64,000 nucleotides of DNA from JAGQNT01 sp964426605 (lineage in GTDB: Bacteria; Patescibacteriota; Saccharimonadia; Saccharimonadales; UBA4665): assembly GCA_964426605.1 (NCBI GenBank), contig CAYRQK010000001.1:434001-498000 (forward strand), read 5' to 3'. The first letter of the stretch is position 1, and each line of letters begins with the position of its first letter. The notes beneath the pieces are model-generated. The model worked only from the letters and a program-made list of their open reading frames with translations, was not told the origin of the DNA and did no database searches. Of this stretch, positions 15,713-21,989 are shown piece after piece. A program made the position numbers and the translations under genes.

Positions 15713-15888
15713 AGTTCTTCGCAAATAGCTAGACACGATTTAGCGTATAGCTACAGAATTAGGGTCATTAATGTCTAAATCTGCGATTATGCCAGGCTAG
15801 TCGCAATGTATTAGTACCGATTTTAAGGAGAGCCAGAAAAACCAGAATCGGTTTTCCGATTCGAGACTCACTACTTGAAGGTGAGAAT
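15713..15888. other. Intergenic region with hairpins after glyS
   Basis: Contains a perfect hairpin GAATCGG-TTTT-CCGATTC at about 15845-15862 and then CTCAC...GTGAG ending at 15885, just before a small reading frame. It also carries TTAAGGAGAGCC around 15823, a Shine-Dalgarno-like site with no obvious start after it. Function unknown. Confidence 0.4.
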
Positions 15889-16029
15889 ATGCCTAAACGA
15901 CAGGTCGCAGCATATGATAATGGCTTAAGGGCGACGGGGGATACAGTACCGACAATACCATTAGGGCTAACGAGCTATCACGCGTGTGACAACTATTTGA
16001 TAGCGTCGAGGATTGAACTGACTATATGA
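15889..16029 (+). CDS. Possible 46-residue small protein
   Basis: The frame starts with ATG at 15889 after AAGGTGAG (good ribosome binding site at short spacing) and encodes MPKRQVAAYDNGLRATGDTV and 26 more residues. The last 37 bases overlap the 3' end of the ArsR gene on the other strand. A short hairpin overlaps the ribosome binding site. I do not recognise it. The frame may not be translated. Confidence 0.35.
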   Translation: MPKRQVAAYDNGLRATGDTVPTIPLGLTSYHACDNYLIASRIELTI

Positions 16030-16304
16030 TTGGCGCTATTGAGGCTGTACGAGACCGTACGACCTTCTTTGGTTTTTACCAGCAAATCTCCCTGGTGGAG
16101 AATCTTCAGGTGCTGGGAAGCTAGCGGTAAAGACACATGTAGAATCTCGGCTACCTCACTTACCGACAGTGATTGACTCTTGGCAATAGCTCGAAACATT
16201 TTGCAACGGTTGGGTTCGCTGAGTACGGCAAATACCTCGGCGAGCCCTTGATCTTCGCTGCCGAGGTATTGTCTTACTTTTTGCAATTCTTTCGTTGATA
16301 GCAT
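15993..16304 (-). CDS. ArsR-family winged-helix transcription regulator
   Basis: A small DNA-binding repressor of 103 residues with the fold LAEVFAVLSEPNRCKMFRAI, SVSEVAEILHVSLPLASQHL (recognition helix) and LKILHQGDLLVKTKEGRTVSYSL (wing). No cysteine metal site of the ArsR/CadC type is visible, so the signal is unknown. I chose ATG 16304 (MLSTKELQKVRQYLG). It also matches the start of the paralogue at 25852 (MLSAREHKKLGKYVQ). The frame stays open upstream to 16394. It follows the helical exported protein on the same strand, so the two are likely one operon. Confidence 0.9.
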   Translation of the reverse strand: MLSTKELQKVRQYLGSEDQGLAEVFAVLSEPNRCKMFRAIAKSQSLSVSEVAEILHVSLPLASQHLKILHQGDLLVKTKEGRTVSYSLNSANHIVSSILDAIK

Positions 16305-16368
16305 GGCAGGTGAGAACCAGATACAGTTTGTGTACGCCGGTTCTCTTATAAACCCTTTCAGTACTATT

Positions 16369-17022
16369 CTAGAACTTTTGTGGGTATTGCGCAATAATGC
16401 CGTCGCTCAATGCGTGCGACATCATCACCATGTGGTCGTTTGCTTTGTCAAAATCTATGATTGACTGTGCGTAGTTGCCTTTGAGTAAGTCAACCGAGTA
16501 AGCCACCGTTTGGTCGATGTGCTCTTTCATCATCGGCTCTGTAGCAGACTTGGGCCAAGCGTCGGGATTAGCCGAAGAAAGGAAGTCGGCGATCTCTTTG
16601 GCATTAGCTTGCCAGTTTACTAGGCCTTGGTTGAGTGCTGCTGTGTCACCTGCCTTAGCGGCGGCCAGTACTGGTACGGCGTCCTTGATATGGGTTGTCA
16701 GTAAAACGCTTAGCTTGTCACCGGCGGCTTGCCCGTAATAAGGGACGATTGCCGCGCCGATGTCCTTCTGGTTTTGCAATAATCTAGCGAGTTTTGGTTG
16801 CAGCTGGTTGGGCTCATTAAAATAAGCGTCGACTGTCGCGTAGGTCCAGGTCATGTGATCTGCCCACAGCTTCTGCATATTATTTGTTAATGTAGTCTCT
16901 TTATTGCTAGCCGTCATGTTCTGCATGGGGGTAGCATTATCTCTGTTATTTCCGATTGCAAAGCCGATAACACCACCAAGCAGTAAAGCCACGATTGCGG
17001 CTATAATAATGTTGTTCTTCAT
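16369..17022 (-). CDS. Exported helical-bundle protein of a family known in Firmicutes
   Basis: A protein of 217 residues with an N-terminal hydrophobic anchor or signal (IIIAAIVALLLGGVIGFAIG). After a linker there are helices beginning LWADHMTWTYATVDAYF and ending SDGIIAQYPQKF. I recall a widespread Bacillus/Clostridium family of the same shape, with a His-x-x-Trp-Thr motif near the start and 'GI..QFP.KF' at the end. Its function is unknown and it is often mis-named. AGGAG precedes the ATG at 17022. Repeated His/Met residues in the last helices (HMVMMSH) could bind metal (inference). It shares an operon with an ArsR regulator. Confidence 0.78.
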   Translation of the reverse strand: MKNNIIIAAIVALLLGGVIGFAIGNNRDNATPMQNMTASNKETTLTNNMQKLWADHMTWTYATVDAYFNEPNQLQPKLARLLQNQKDIGAAIVPYYGQAAGDKLSVLLTTHIKDAVPVLAAAKAGDTAALNQGLVNWQANAKEIADFLSSANPDAWPKSATEPMMKEHIDQTVAYSVDLLKGNYAQSIIDFDKANDHMVMMSHALSDGIIAQYPQKF

Positions 17023-17378
17023 ATCTCTGAACTCCTCTTAGAATTACCTATGTGGCATTGTTTTGTGTTGACATGGTTTTTGTTCGCCGTACCCTCCTAT
17101 TATTAAATAGTTATTTAACAATAGTACTGTGCATATTGTCCTGTCAAGACGATCTGCCCAAGTACGTCCACGCGAGCAGAAATACAACAGGTGGCTATAT
17201 TCTCATCAGACCATCAGCCAGATCCCACTCGCTCTGGGCGGACAATGACTACTACGATAGCAAATACCTACTCCAACTTTTAGCCCAATTAATGGTCGTA
17301 TTATGAATTGATCTAACGGTTAATAGTGTCAATATATTTAGCATTCTTTTGGACAGCTGAAAACTCCCACTTCACAAT
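17023..17378. other. AT-rich region without a supported gene
   Basis: About 356 bases. A plus-strand frame (17052-17306, hydrophobic N-terminus) exists but lacks a ribosome binding site or promoter-start arrangement, and I do not call it. Promoter signals for the exported helical protein probably lie near 17090-17120 (TATTAAATAGTTATTTAAC). Nothing else recognised. Confidence 0.4.
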
Positions 17379-17412
17379 GGTTATAACTTCCTTTATCGTG
17401 GTGAGCCAAGCC
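17379..17412 (+). repeat. Conserved 34-base element, copy 1
   Basis: The sequence begins GGTTATAACTTCCTTTATCG and ends GGTGAGCCAAGCC. It is identical over 34 bases to copy 2 (17976-18009) and about 90 percent alike to copy 3 (18660-18691). It contains the perfect palindrome GTTATAAC. Each copy is followed within 10-20 bases by a terminator hairpin. Confidence 0.85.
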
Positions 17413-17423
17413 AGACTAGATGA

Positions 17424-17455
17424 AGTCAGAACTGTTAATTCGGTTCTGACTTTTT
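17424..17455 (+). terminator. Terminator following element copy 1
   Basis: The stem AGTCAGAAC / GTTCTGACT with a 10-base loop is followed by TTTTT. Together with the upstream element this forms a unit of about 80 bases repeated at 17976-18057. Confidence 0.85.
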
Positions 17456-17503
17456 ATATAACCACGATGGAAGTGAAACCGCAGCTTGTGCCATAATGAA
17501 CAC

Positions 17504-17932
17504 ATGAAAACATTACGTGAATGGAATGGCGACTCTAACAAACTTGTTCTAAGTTTTTTAAAGCAGTTTGGTGTAAAAGCTGAAAAAATCAGTTTATTAA
17601 AGTACGAGACGTTAACCCCAGACAGTTTTATCTGGATCTTCAATACAGACAGCGGGCGATACTGTTTATACGTCGAGGACTACGTTCCCTCTATTGATCA
17701 CGTCAAAAAACAAATGGACGAAAAACGCTCAGAATGGAATCCTGATGATAAGTATGAACTTTTACATGTTAATCATGATCAAGAGTGGGATAAGGCAAGC
17801 CCCGTAACTGCAGCTACTACGTACCAGTTACCAGATAAACCAGAAGAGTTCATGCAGTATGCTGCGACTTCAGGCTTTGATTTTGTATTTCTCGCAAAAG
17901 TTATTAATCAGCCAAAGACAAACCTTGATTAG
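17504..17932 (+). CDS. Uncharacterised protein between two copies of the repeat unit
   Basis: A 142-residue soluble protein I do not recognise. It begins MKTLREWNGDSNKLVLSFLK and contains a beta-rich centre (SFIWIFNTDSGRYCLYVEDY) and a charged helical section (DHVKKQMDEKRSEWNPDDKY). The start is supported by CATAAT (17492-17497) 6 bases before the ATG, giving a leaderless mRNA. The gene is bracketed by direct copies of an 80-base repeat-plus-terminator unit, like a cassette. Codon use is AT-rich compared with the ATP synthase or pilus operons, which suggests a different origin (impression). Confidence 0.72.
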   Translation: MKTLREWNGDSNKLVLSFLKQFGVKAEKISLLKYETLTPDSFIWIFNTDSGRYCLYVEDYVPSIDHVKKQMDEKRSEWNPDDKYELLHVNHDQEWDKASPVTAATTYQLPDKPEEFMQYAATSGFDFVFLAKVINQPKTNLD

Positions 17933-17975
17933 TCTAAATCCGCTGTAGTTTATTCGTATAATCTTGTTTGATTAC

Positions 17976-18009
17976 GGTTATAACTTCCTTTATCGTGGTG
18001 AGCCAAGCC
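17976..18009 (+). repeat. Conserved 34-base element, copy 2
   Basis: Identical to copy 1 over all 34 bases. A TATAAT box lies upstream at about 17958-17963, so an RNA of about 80-85 bases could start just before the element and end at the terminator at 18051. Confidence 0.85.
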
Positions 18010-18020
18010 AAGAAAGAGAA

Positions 18021-18055
18021 AGTCAGAGCTGTATTTCAGTTCTGACTTTTTATAT
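18021..18055 (+). terminator. Terminator following element copy 2
   Basis: The stem AGTCAGAGCTG / CAGTTCTGACT with loop TATTT is followed by TTTT. The stem differs from copy 1 by compensating or wobble changes, so pairing is conserved. Confidence 0.85.
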
Positions 18056-18095
18056 AGGCAGACTAGAGCTGAAACCTACTTTATTATCATGCTTA

Positions 18096-18124
18096 TTGAC
18101 AATTTATTAAGCTTATGCTATAAT
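18096..18124 (+). promoter_or_regulatory. Consensus promoter of the 84-residue protein gene
   Basis: A perfect TTGACA (18096-18101), 17-base spacer and perfect TATAAT (18119-18124). This is the strongest promoter I can see in the window. The leader of about 45 bases contains the hairpin AACCTT-GA-AAGGTT, which includes the ribosome binding site. Confidence 0.88.
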
Positions 18125-18176
18125 GTTGATACTAGTGAGAGAGTCTCAGTAGTAGAACCTTGAAAGGTTGAGAGCT

Positions 18177-18431
18177 ATGAAGCTCCAGGAGATGTTGACA
18201 TTGCAGGGCTTTGACCTTCGCGACAACGACACCCGTCTTGAAGTCATCCGTACCACTCGTAAGGGCAACCGCGTTGTGTGCGCTGTATCCGAAGGCGAGT
18301 ATCTGGTGACCCCAGTTGACTACGGCGAGGAGTACTACACTCCTTACGGTGCAAGCAGCACTGAGATCGTAGTCGACGCCAACAACAACGTCCTCAACGA
18401 GAAGGAGGCATTGAAGCACTACTTTGAGTAA
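18177..18431 (+). CDS. Small protein with strong promoter, function unknown
   Basis: A protein of 84 residues beginning MKLQEMLTLQGFDLRDNDTR and ending NVLNEKEALKHYFE. It looks like a compact beta-rich domain with a helical end, and no cysteines except one. I do not recognise it. It has the best promoter in the window and codons typical of strong expression (CGT, AAC, GAG, GGT), which suggests an abundant protein. AAAGG, 9-10 bases before the ATG, lies in a hairpin stem, so its translation may be controlled. A TTG at 18168 is a possible earlier start. Confidence 0.8.
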   Translation: MKLQEMLTLQGFDLRDNDTRLEVIRTTRKGNRVVCAVSEGEYLVTPVDYGEEYYTPYGASSTEIVVDANNNVLNEKEALKHYFE

Positions 18432-18659
18432 TTTCACTCGAGGAAAATTCTTCACTGTAACACTCTGATTCGCAAAACAAGTTGATTGATCCGGCAACGT
18501 ACAGGATCCACAGATTCACTAGAGCTTCATCCGCCCCACGAGCATTCAGCACCACCTTTCATACTTTCGGGAGCACCGACCTTTGGCCACTAGCCGACTG
18601 TCATGCTCCCTTTTTCACGCCCAAACAAAACCGTTATATCCCAGATTCTTGCTTTACTA
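18432..18659. other. Region between the small gene and element copy 3
   Basis: About 228 bases with no gene I can support. It holds a terminator-like hairpin at 18569-18615. A long plus-strand frame (18482-18775) crosses the hairpins and copy 3 and is rejected. Confidence 0.4.
18569..18615 (+). terminator. Terminator-like hairpin
   Basis: GGGAGCA (18569-18575) pairs with TGCTCCC (18604-18610), with an inner GGCCACTAGCC element, and TTTTT follows. It may end a longer transcript from the 18177 gene or a separate small RNA. Confidence 0.65.
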
Positions 18660-18691
18660 TAGTTATAACTTCCTCTATCGTTGTGAGCCAA
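18660..18691 (+). repeat. Conserved element, copy 3 (diverged)
   Basis: AGTTATAACTTCCTCTATCG followed by TTGTGAGCCAA. It differs from copies 1 and 2 at about three positions but keeps GTTATAAC and GTGAGCCAA. Its terminator hairpin is unrelated in sequence, so the conserved part is the element, not the terminator. Confidence 0.8.
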
Positions 18692-18726
18692 AGTAAAAGA
18701 CCCTACTCTCGTAGGGTCTTTTACTT
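18691..18726 (+). terminator. Long hairpin following element copy 3
   Basis: The perfect 16-base-pair stem AAGTAAAAGACCCTAC / GTAGGGTCTTTTACTT with a TCTC loop. The downstream arm holds CTTTT inside the stem. Confidence 0.8.
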
Positions 18727-18827
18727 TGCTTGTGAAGCGAGGCTACGCACAGATGCGAGCATCGAGTACGGCTGAGTGACAGGGCCGAAGCCGACCAAGC
18801 AATCAGGGCCAAGCATAAACGATGCGC

Positions 18828-18855
18828 AAAGTACCACGAAGATGGTACTTTTGTT
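18828..18855 (+). terminator. Terminator hairpin
   Basis: The perfect 9-base-pair stem AAAGTACCA / TGGTACTTT, loop CGAAGA, followed by TGTTT. The T-run is partly inside the stem. Confidence 0.7.
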
Positions 18856-18942
18856 TAATAGCTAATTCGCGCGAAATATCCGACAATTTGTCGACGCCCG
18901 AAGAATTTCAGGAAGGGCAAGATGAGTAGCACAACTCTCTAA

Positions 18943-18985
18943 TGTCCTGCACTGTGAAGTCGTAGGGACTTCACAGTGCAGGACA
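18943..18985. repeat. Perfect 19-base-pair inverted repeat
   Basis: TGTCCTGCACTGTGAAGTC (18943-18961), loop GTAGG, then its exact complement (18967-18985). No T-run follows on either strand. It could be a strong terminator variant, a recombination site or a remnant of a mobile element. Confidence 0.85.
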
Positions 18986-19136
18986 ACATACTCGTGTCGC
19001 GGGATCCAACCACGAAGCCCACAGGACGACACGGAGTGGTGCCGATGGACGCACATGCGACGGGCGCGTGGTAGCTATTACCATTACCACGCCCCGGTGG
19101 GGCCGCAACACTCCCACAATCTTTGCTCGCCGCTGA

Positions 19137-19142
19137 TATAAT
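19137..19142 (+). promoter_or_regulatory. -10 box before the YdeI-like gene
   Basis: TATAAT at 19137-19142, ending 6 bases before an ATG at 19149. Confidence 0.55.
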
Positions 19143-19148
19143 AGAATA

Positions 19149-19268
19149 ATGGGAATTAGAGCTGTTCGCCAATGCAAAGATGTGACCCGCGCCACAAAGG
19201 TGGGCCAACTACAAAAGATAGGCTCCGGTTTTGCGGCAGGCTCAACGAGTGAGCATAACTATGAGTAA
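19149..19268 (+). CDS. Possible 39-residue leaderless reading frame upstream of and overlapping the YdeI-like gene
   Basis: ATG at 19149 follows TATAAT with the 6-base spacing seen at many genes here. It codes for MGIRAVRQCKDVTRATKVGQ and 19 more residues and ends at a TAA inside ATGAGTAA, overlapping the next gene by 8 bases. It may be a leader peptide that couples translation, or the mRNA may be read only from the second start. I do not recognise the product. Confidence 0.4.
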   Translation: MGIRAVRQCKDVTRATKVGQLQKIGSGFAAGSTSEHNYE

Positions 19269-19512
19269 AACTGACCTCGCAAGTGGAGTGGTGCACGAAG
19301 TACCAGCAGACCTACGCACAGCGCTACTTGCCGACGAGTCCGCCCTAGAAAGATGGGAGGACCTCACGCCACTAGCGCGCAACGAGTGGATTTGCTGGGT
19401 CATTACCACCAAAAGGCCAGAGACGAGACAGAACCACATCGAACGCACTGTTACAGAACTCTTGCAAGGAATACGTCGTCCGTGTTGCTGGCTCGGCTGC
19501 AGCCATCGGTAA
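19261..19512 (+). CDS. YdeI/OmpD-associated (OmdA) family protein, small
   Basis: A protein of 83 residues containing VPADLRTALLADESALERWE, then LTPLARNEWICWVITTKRPETR and the end GIRRPCCWLGCSHR. These match the C-terminal domain of the YdeI/OmpD-associated family (PF13376), whose typical end is 'kRpccw.gC.hR'. Full-length relatives often have an additional N-terminal domain, so this is a stand-alone form. The biochemical role is unknown; some relatives are linked to bacteriocin protection. The start ATG overlaps the stop of a short frame upstream. Confidence 0.75.
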   Translation: MSKTDLASGVVHEVPADLRTALLADESALERWEDLTPLARNEWICWVITTKRPETRQNHIERTVTELLQGIRRPCCWLGCSHR

Positions 19513-19679
19513 ATAAATACCTCTCTTTGGATATTACGGCTATTCTATTTGATATACACGGCGAGAGTTAGCTCATGTTATACGTAAAGATATATCTCAC
19601 GTACGAGTAAAGTAGTAGGCACGTAACGCCGTTACGGAATAAAATTGAAAAGTGACATAACCAGATAAAGCGCGGAGAT

Positions 19680-19707
19680 GCGGGTGACAACCAAAGTTGT
19701 CACCCGC
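19680..19707 (-). terminator. Perfect hairpin after the 53-residue gene
   Basis: GCGGGTGACAAC, loop CAAA, GTTGTCACCCGC: 12 perfect base pairs. It lies 8 bases after the stop codon of the minus-strand mini-gene. No T-run follows closely on that strand (a TTT appears 11 bases later), so it may protect the 3' end as much as terminate. Confidence 0.6.
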
Positions 19708-19714
19708 ACCGTCG

Positions 19715-19876
19715 TTAACGACGCCCGAAGTGCGGGGCAATCCGCAACAAGGCACAGACTGCACTCACCATAGTAAATGCAGCTAGTAGTGCGAAACCTA
19801 GGCCGAAGCCGGAAAGCCACAAGGTGGCACTTCCTGCACCGATCCCAGTTGCAGCGGACGGTCCGTAAATATTCAT
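19715..19876 (-). CDS. 53-residue Gly/Ala-rich membrane mini-protein
   Basis: This gene is too short for routine gene finding but is well supported. AGAAAGAAG precedes the ATG at 19876, and the stop is followed by a perfect hairpin. The protein reads MNIYGPSAATGIGAGSAT, then a hydrophobic helix (WLSGFGLGFALLAAFTMVSA) and a basic end (LLRIAPHFGRR). The layout, polar head, Gly-rich helix and Arg tail, resembles a detached cell-wall sorting signal, but no LPxTG-type motif is present. It lies 21 bases after the GT2 gene on the same strand and near a sortase. It could be a subunit of the synthase. Confidence 0.7.
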   Translation of the reverse strand: MNIYGPSAATGIGAGSATLWLSGFGLGFALLAAFTMVSAVCALLRIAPHFGRR

Positions 19877-19897
19877 ATTCTTCTTTCTAGTAGGAGT

Positions 19898-21025
19898 TTA
19901 CCAACTCTTGCGAGTCCGCAAGGCGGAGGTTGCAAGGGCTTGCACATGTACCGCTTGTAAGCACATGTCATATGGCATCTCAACGATAAGCGTAGCAGCA
20001 AGTAATACTTGTCGTATTCCTCGCCGTGCAACAGTAACAGCACGTTCAAGTACATATATTACCGTCACGCCTATCCAAAGAGGATACCAGTGTAACTGAT
20101 TGCTACCTATCACATAGACCATAGTAGTCATATAGGCGATAGTTGCCAAAATACCGAGAGTACCCCAAATTTGGAGACCCCAATATTTTGCGGTGTAGCG
20201 GGTAATACCATAGTGCCAATTATTCTCAATTGCTCCTCTCTTCCATCGGTACCTCTGCCTCCACAAGTCGCGCCAGCTTTCCATGACTTCAGTTTTGAGG
20301 CCACATTCCGCTGGAGCGATGATCTTATATCCCAAGTGGAGCAGCGCAAAGGTCAGCTCGTTATCTTCAGTGAGGGCTTTCGTGTCGTAGACGTGCGATA
20401 TGTCGCCTGTATCCGGGATCAGACCAGAGGCCCTTCCAGACACAACGTCTTTGAGACACTCAGCCGTAAAAACAGTTGCCGTACCGGTCAGAACGAGTGT
20501 TTTACCACGCCTCCTGGCAACATCACGGGCATACCGTGCGTATTCGTTACGCTGCAGCATACCAACAAAGCCACCGCCATCCTTACCAAGGAACACACCG
20601 CCAACTGCATGGTAGCCTCGCATGATATAGCGCAAAGCATTCTCCATGAAGTCTGGGTTGAGTACCGAATCTGCGTCCATGACCATCACAAGATCTTCAG
20701 GGTCCATGACAGCCAGATTGACATCCAACCACTGGTTGAGTGCACCGGCCTTTTTGTCGGTGTTGGCCTCTGTGCAAAAAACGTGTGCACCAGCGCGCAA
20801 CGCAAGCTCGCGGGTATCATCAGTGCAGTTATCTGCAATGACAATAACCTTGTCGGGTTTGACGGTCTGCTGATCGATACTTCGAAGCGTCTCAACAATC
20901 GGAGGTATACGGGGTCGTGACTCGGACAGCTTGTACTTTTTACTATCAATAACTTCCTTCGTGTGTACTACGTGTTCAGCTTCAACCGTTCCTTCGTTAT
21001 GCGAAGGGATGACCACGGTAAGCAA
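19898..21025 (-). CDS. Processive-type glycosyltransferase family 2 (cellulose/hyaluronan synthase-like)
   Basis: A 375-residue membrane glycosyltransferase. The GT-A domain shows LTVVIPSHNEG, IADNCTDDTRELALRAGA, MVMDADSVLNPDFMENAL, LTEDNELTFALLHLG and the QRYRWKRGAIEN motif. This D-D-D-QxxRW set marks processive synthases. Two or three C-terminal helices follow (WGTLGILATIAYMTTMVYVI, WYPLWIGVTVIYVLERA, IRQVLLAATLIVEM). An insertion with HTKEVIDSKKYKLSE lies after residue 20. It may export a surface polysaccharide. It shares an operon with the 53-residue membrane protein downstream. The polymer cannot be named. Confidence 0.87.
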   Translation of the reverse strand: MLTVVIPSHNEGTVEAEHVVHTKEVIDSKKYKLSESRPRIPPIVETLRSIDQQTVKPDKVIVIADNCTDDTRELALRAGAHVFCTEANTDKKAGALNQWLDVNLAVMDPEDLVMVMDADSVLNPDFMENALRYIMRGYHAVGGVFLGKDGGGFVGMLQRNEYARYARDVARRRGKTLVLTGTATVFTAECLKDVVSGRASGLIPDTGDISHVYDTKALTEDNELTFALLHLGYKIIAPAECGLKTEVMESWRDLWRQRYRWKRGAIENNWHYGITRYTAKYWGLQIWGTLGILATIAYMTTMVYVIGSNQLHWYPLWIGVTVIYVLERAVTVARRGIRQVLLAATLIVEMPYDMCLQAVHVQALATSALRTRKSW

Positions 21026-21193
21026 AAGAGCTCCTAGCCTAGATGAGAAATATCTGGTTATGTCAATGTGCGTTCGATACTCCCAGTGGGGTACGAAGCA
21101 TAGTACAGTTAAGCAGACCGCCGGGTTTCGGTCAATGTAAAATCCCCCTATAGTGTTTGCGTGCCACGCAAAGTATAGGAGGATAATTACACC

Positions 21194-21904
21194 TTATTTT
21201 ACGCCAGCAAAGCTAGCAACTACTATGAAGTTTTTATTGGAATCCCCGGTGCTCGCATCCTGAAAACACGTAACCAGCACCAGCCGACCACGCGAACTAG
21301 CAGATCCATCGCCCCAAATTTCTCCCATGTACGGAAGGTCTGTTTTGAGTGGCATGTAGACTGCCGAGATCGTGTAGTCGAGCCACAGTCGGCCGCTCGT
21401 CTTCGTCTTCAACAGCACCTGACGGCCGACCAATGACTTACCCTGAAGATACAGTTTATTAAAAACCGTCGCAATCCTGAGCGATGAATGGCCAGCCAAC
21501 ACAGTCGTGCCTGTCGCAGGTGAACCGGGCATGGCGTAATCCACGCATTGGAACACGCTGCCCACATGGCTACCACTGAGAGGTGGCTGAATGACAGTCT
21601 TGCAGCTGCTTGGCATCGGCAAGACTTGATTGTTGATGACGAGCCGTTCGTTGACGGATGGTACGTACAACTGCGTTACCGCACTCGGCTTAACAAAGTA
21701 CTGTGCCGGTATTGCCGACGACTGGCTGGAGACCGACGTGGTCATCGATGAAGGAAGCGCCTCGGCGGGATAGACGGGAACTGGATGCGTGCCATGGTTG
21801 ATACTAGAAAACAGCACAGCCACAGCCAGCACCACCGCCCCACAGAACGCAAGCCAAATAGGCCAACGGCGCGATTTAAAACGCGTATGTGACGGTGTGT
21901 TCAC
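21194..21904 (-). CDS. Sortase (class E/F-like transpeptidase)
   Basis: Sortases join surface proteins to the cell wall or to each other. The 236 residues have a basic start, one membrane helix (WLAFCGAVVLAVAVLFSS, about 18-35), a Ser/Pro-rich linker and the catalytic domain. His139 is in TTVLAGHSS and Cys213 is in LVLVTCFQD. The third residue, usually an Arg about 10 residues after Cys, is not at its place: DSNKNFIVVA shows Lys/Asn. Two extra cysteines (C101, C120) could form a disulfide. The start is GTG at 21904 with AGAGG upstream. A monoderm cell wall is implied. Confidence 0.85.
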   Translation of the reverse strand: MNTPSHTRFKSRRWPIWLAFCGAVVLAVAVLFSSINHGTHPVPVYPAEALPSSMTTSVSSQSSAIPAQYFVKPSAVTQLYVPSVNERLVINNQVLPMPSSCKTVIQPPLSGSHVGSVFQCVDYAMPGSPATGTTVLAGHSSLRIATVFNKLYLQGKSLVGRQVLLKTKTSGRLWLDYTISAVYMPLKTDLPYMGEIWGDGSASSRGRLVLVTCFQDASTGDSNKNFIVVASFAGVK

Positions 21905-21989
21905 CGCAAAACCTCTTTCGTAGAGTAGGTGTACAATCTTGGCAATTGCCGAGATACACTACTACTGTAACATCAGATTGCGTTGAGCG

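Larger units (their letters stand above)
18727..19148. other. Non-coding region with several hairpins
   Basis: About 422 bases without a convincing gene. It holds a terminator at 18828-18855, a perfect 19-base-pair hairpin at 18943-18985 and GC-rich segments near 19020-19110 with CACGCCCCGG/GGCGTGG-like pairing. It could encode a structured RNA between 18735 and 18855. I do not recognise it as RNase P RNA, tmRNA, SRP RNA or 6S RNA. Confidence 0.4.

Noticed and set aside
17052..17306. Open frame of 84 codons with hydrophobic start
   Set aside because: No ribosome binding site. It overlaps the probable promoter region of the minus-strand gene, and its second half looks random.
17379..18691. 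Repeat units as classical integron attC sites
   Set aside because: The GTTRRRY/RYYYAAC core sites do not fit GTTATAAC, and no integrase gene is in the window.
17379..18726. CRISPR array
   Set aside because: The repeat copies are 600-680 bases apart with genes between them, and no cas gene is seen.
18482..18775. Open frame of 97 codons on the plus strand
   Set aside because: It runs through a terminator hairpin, repeat copy 3 and a 16-base-pair stem, and has no ribosome binding site or promoter-start spacing.
13859..19900. Integrated element using tRNA-Asn as attachment site
   Set aside because: No integrase and no second copy of the tRNA 3' end were seen downstream, so the accessory stretch cannot be tied to the tRNA.
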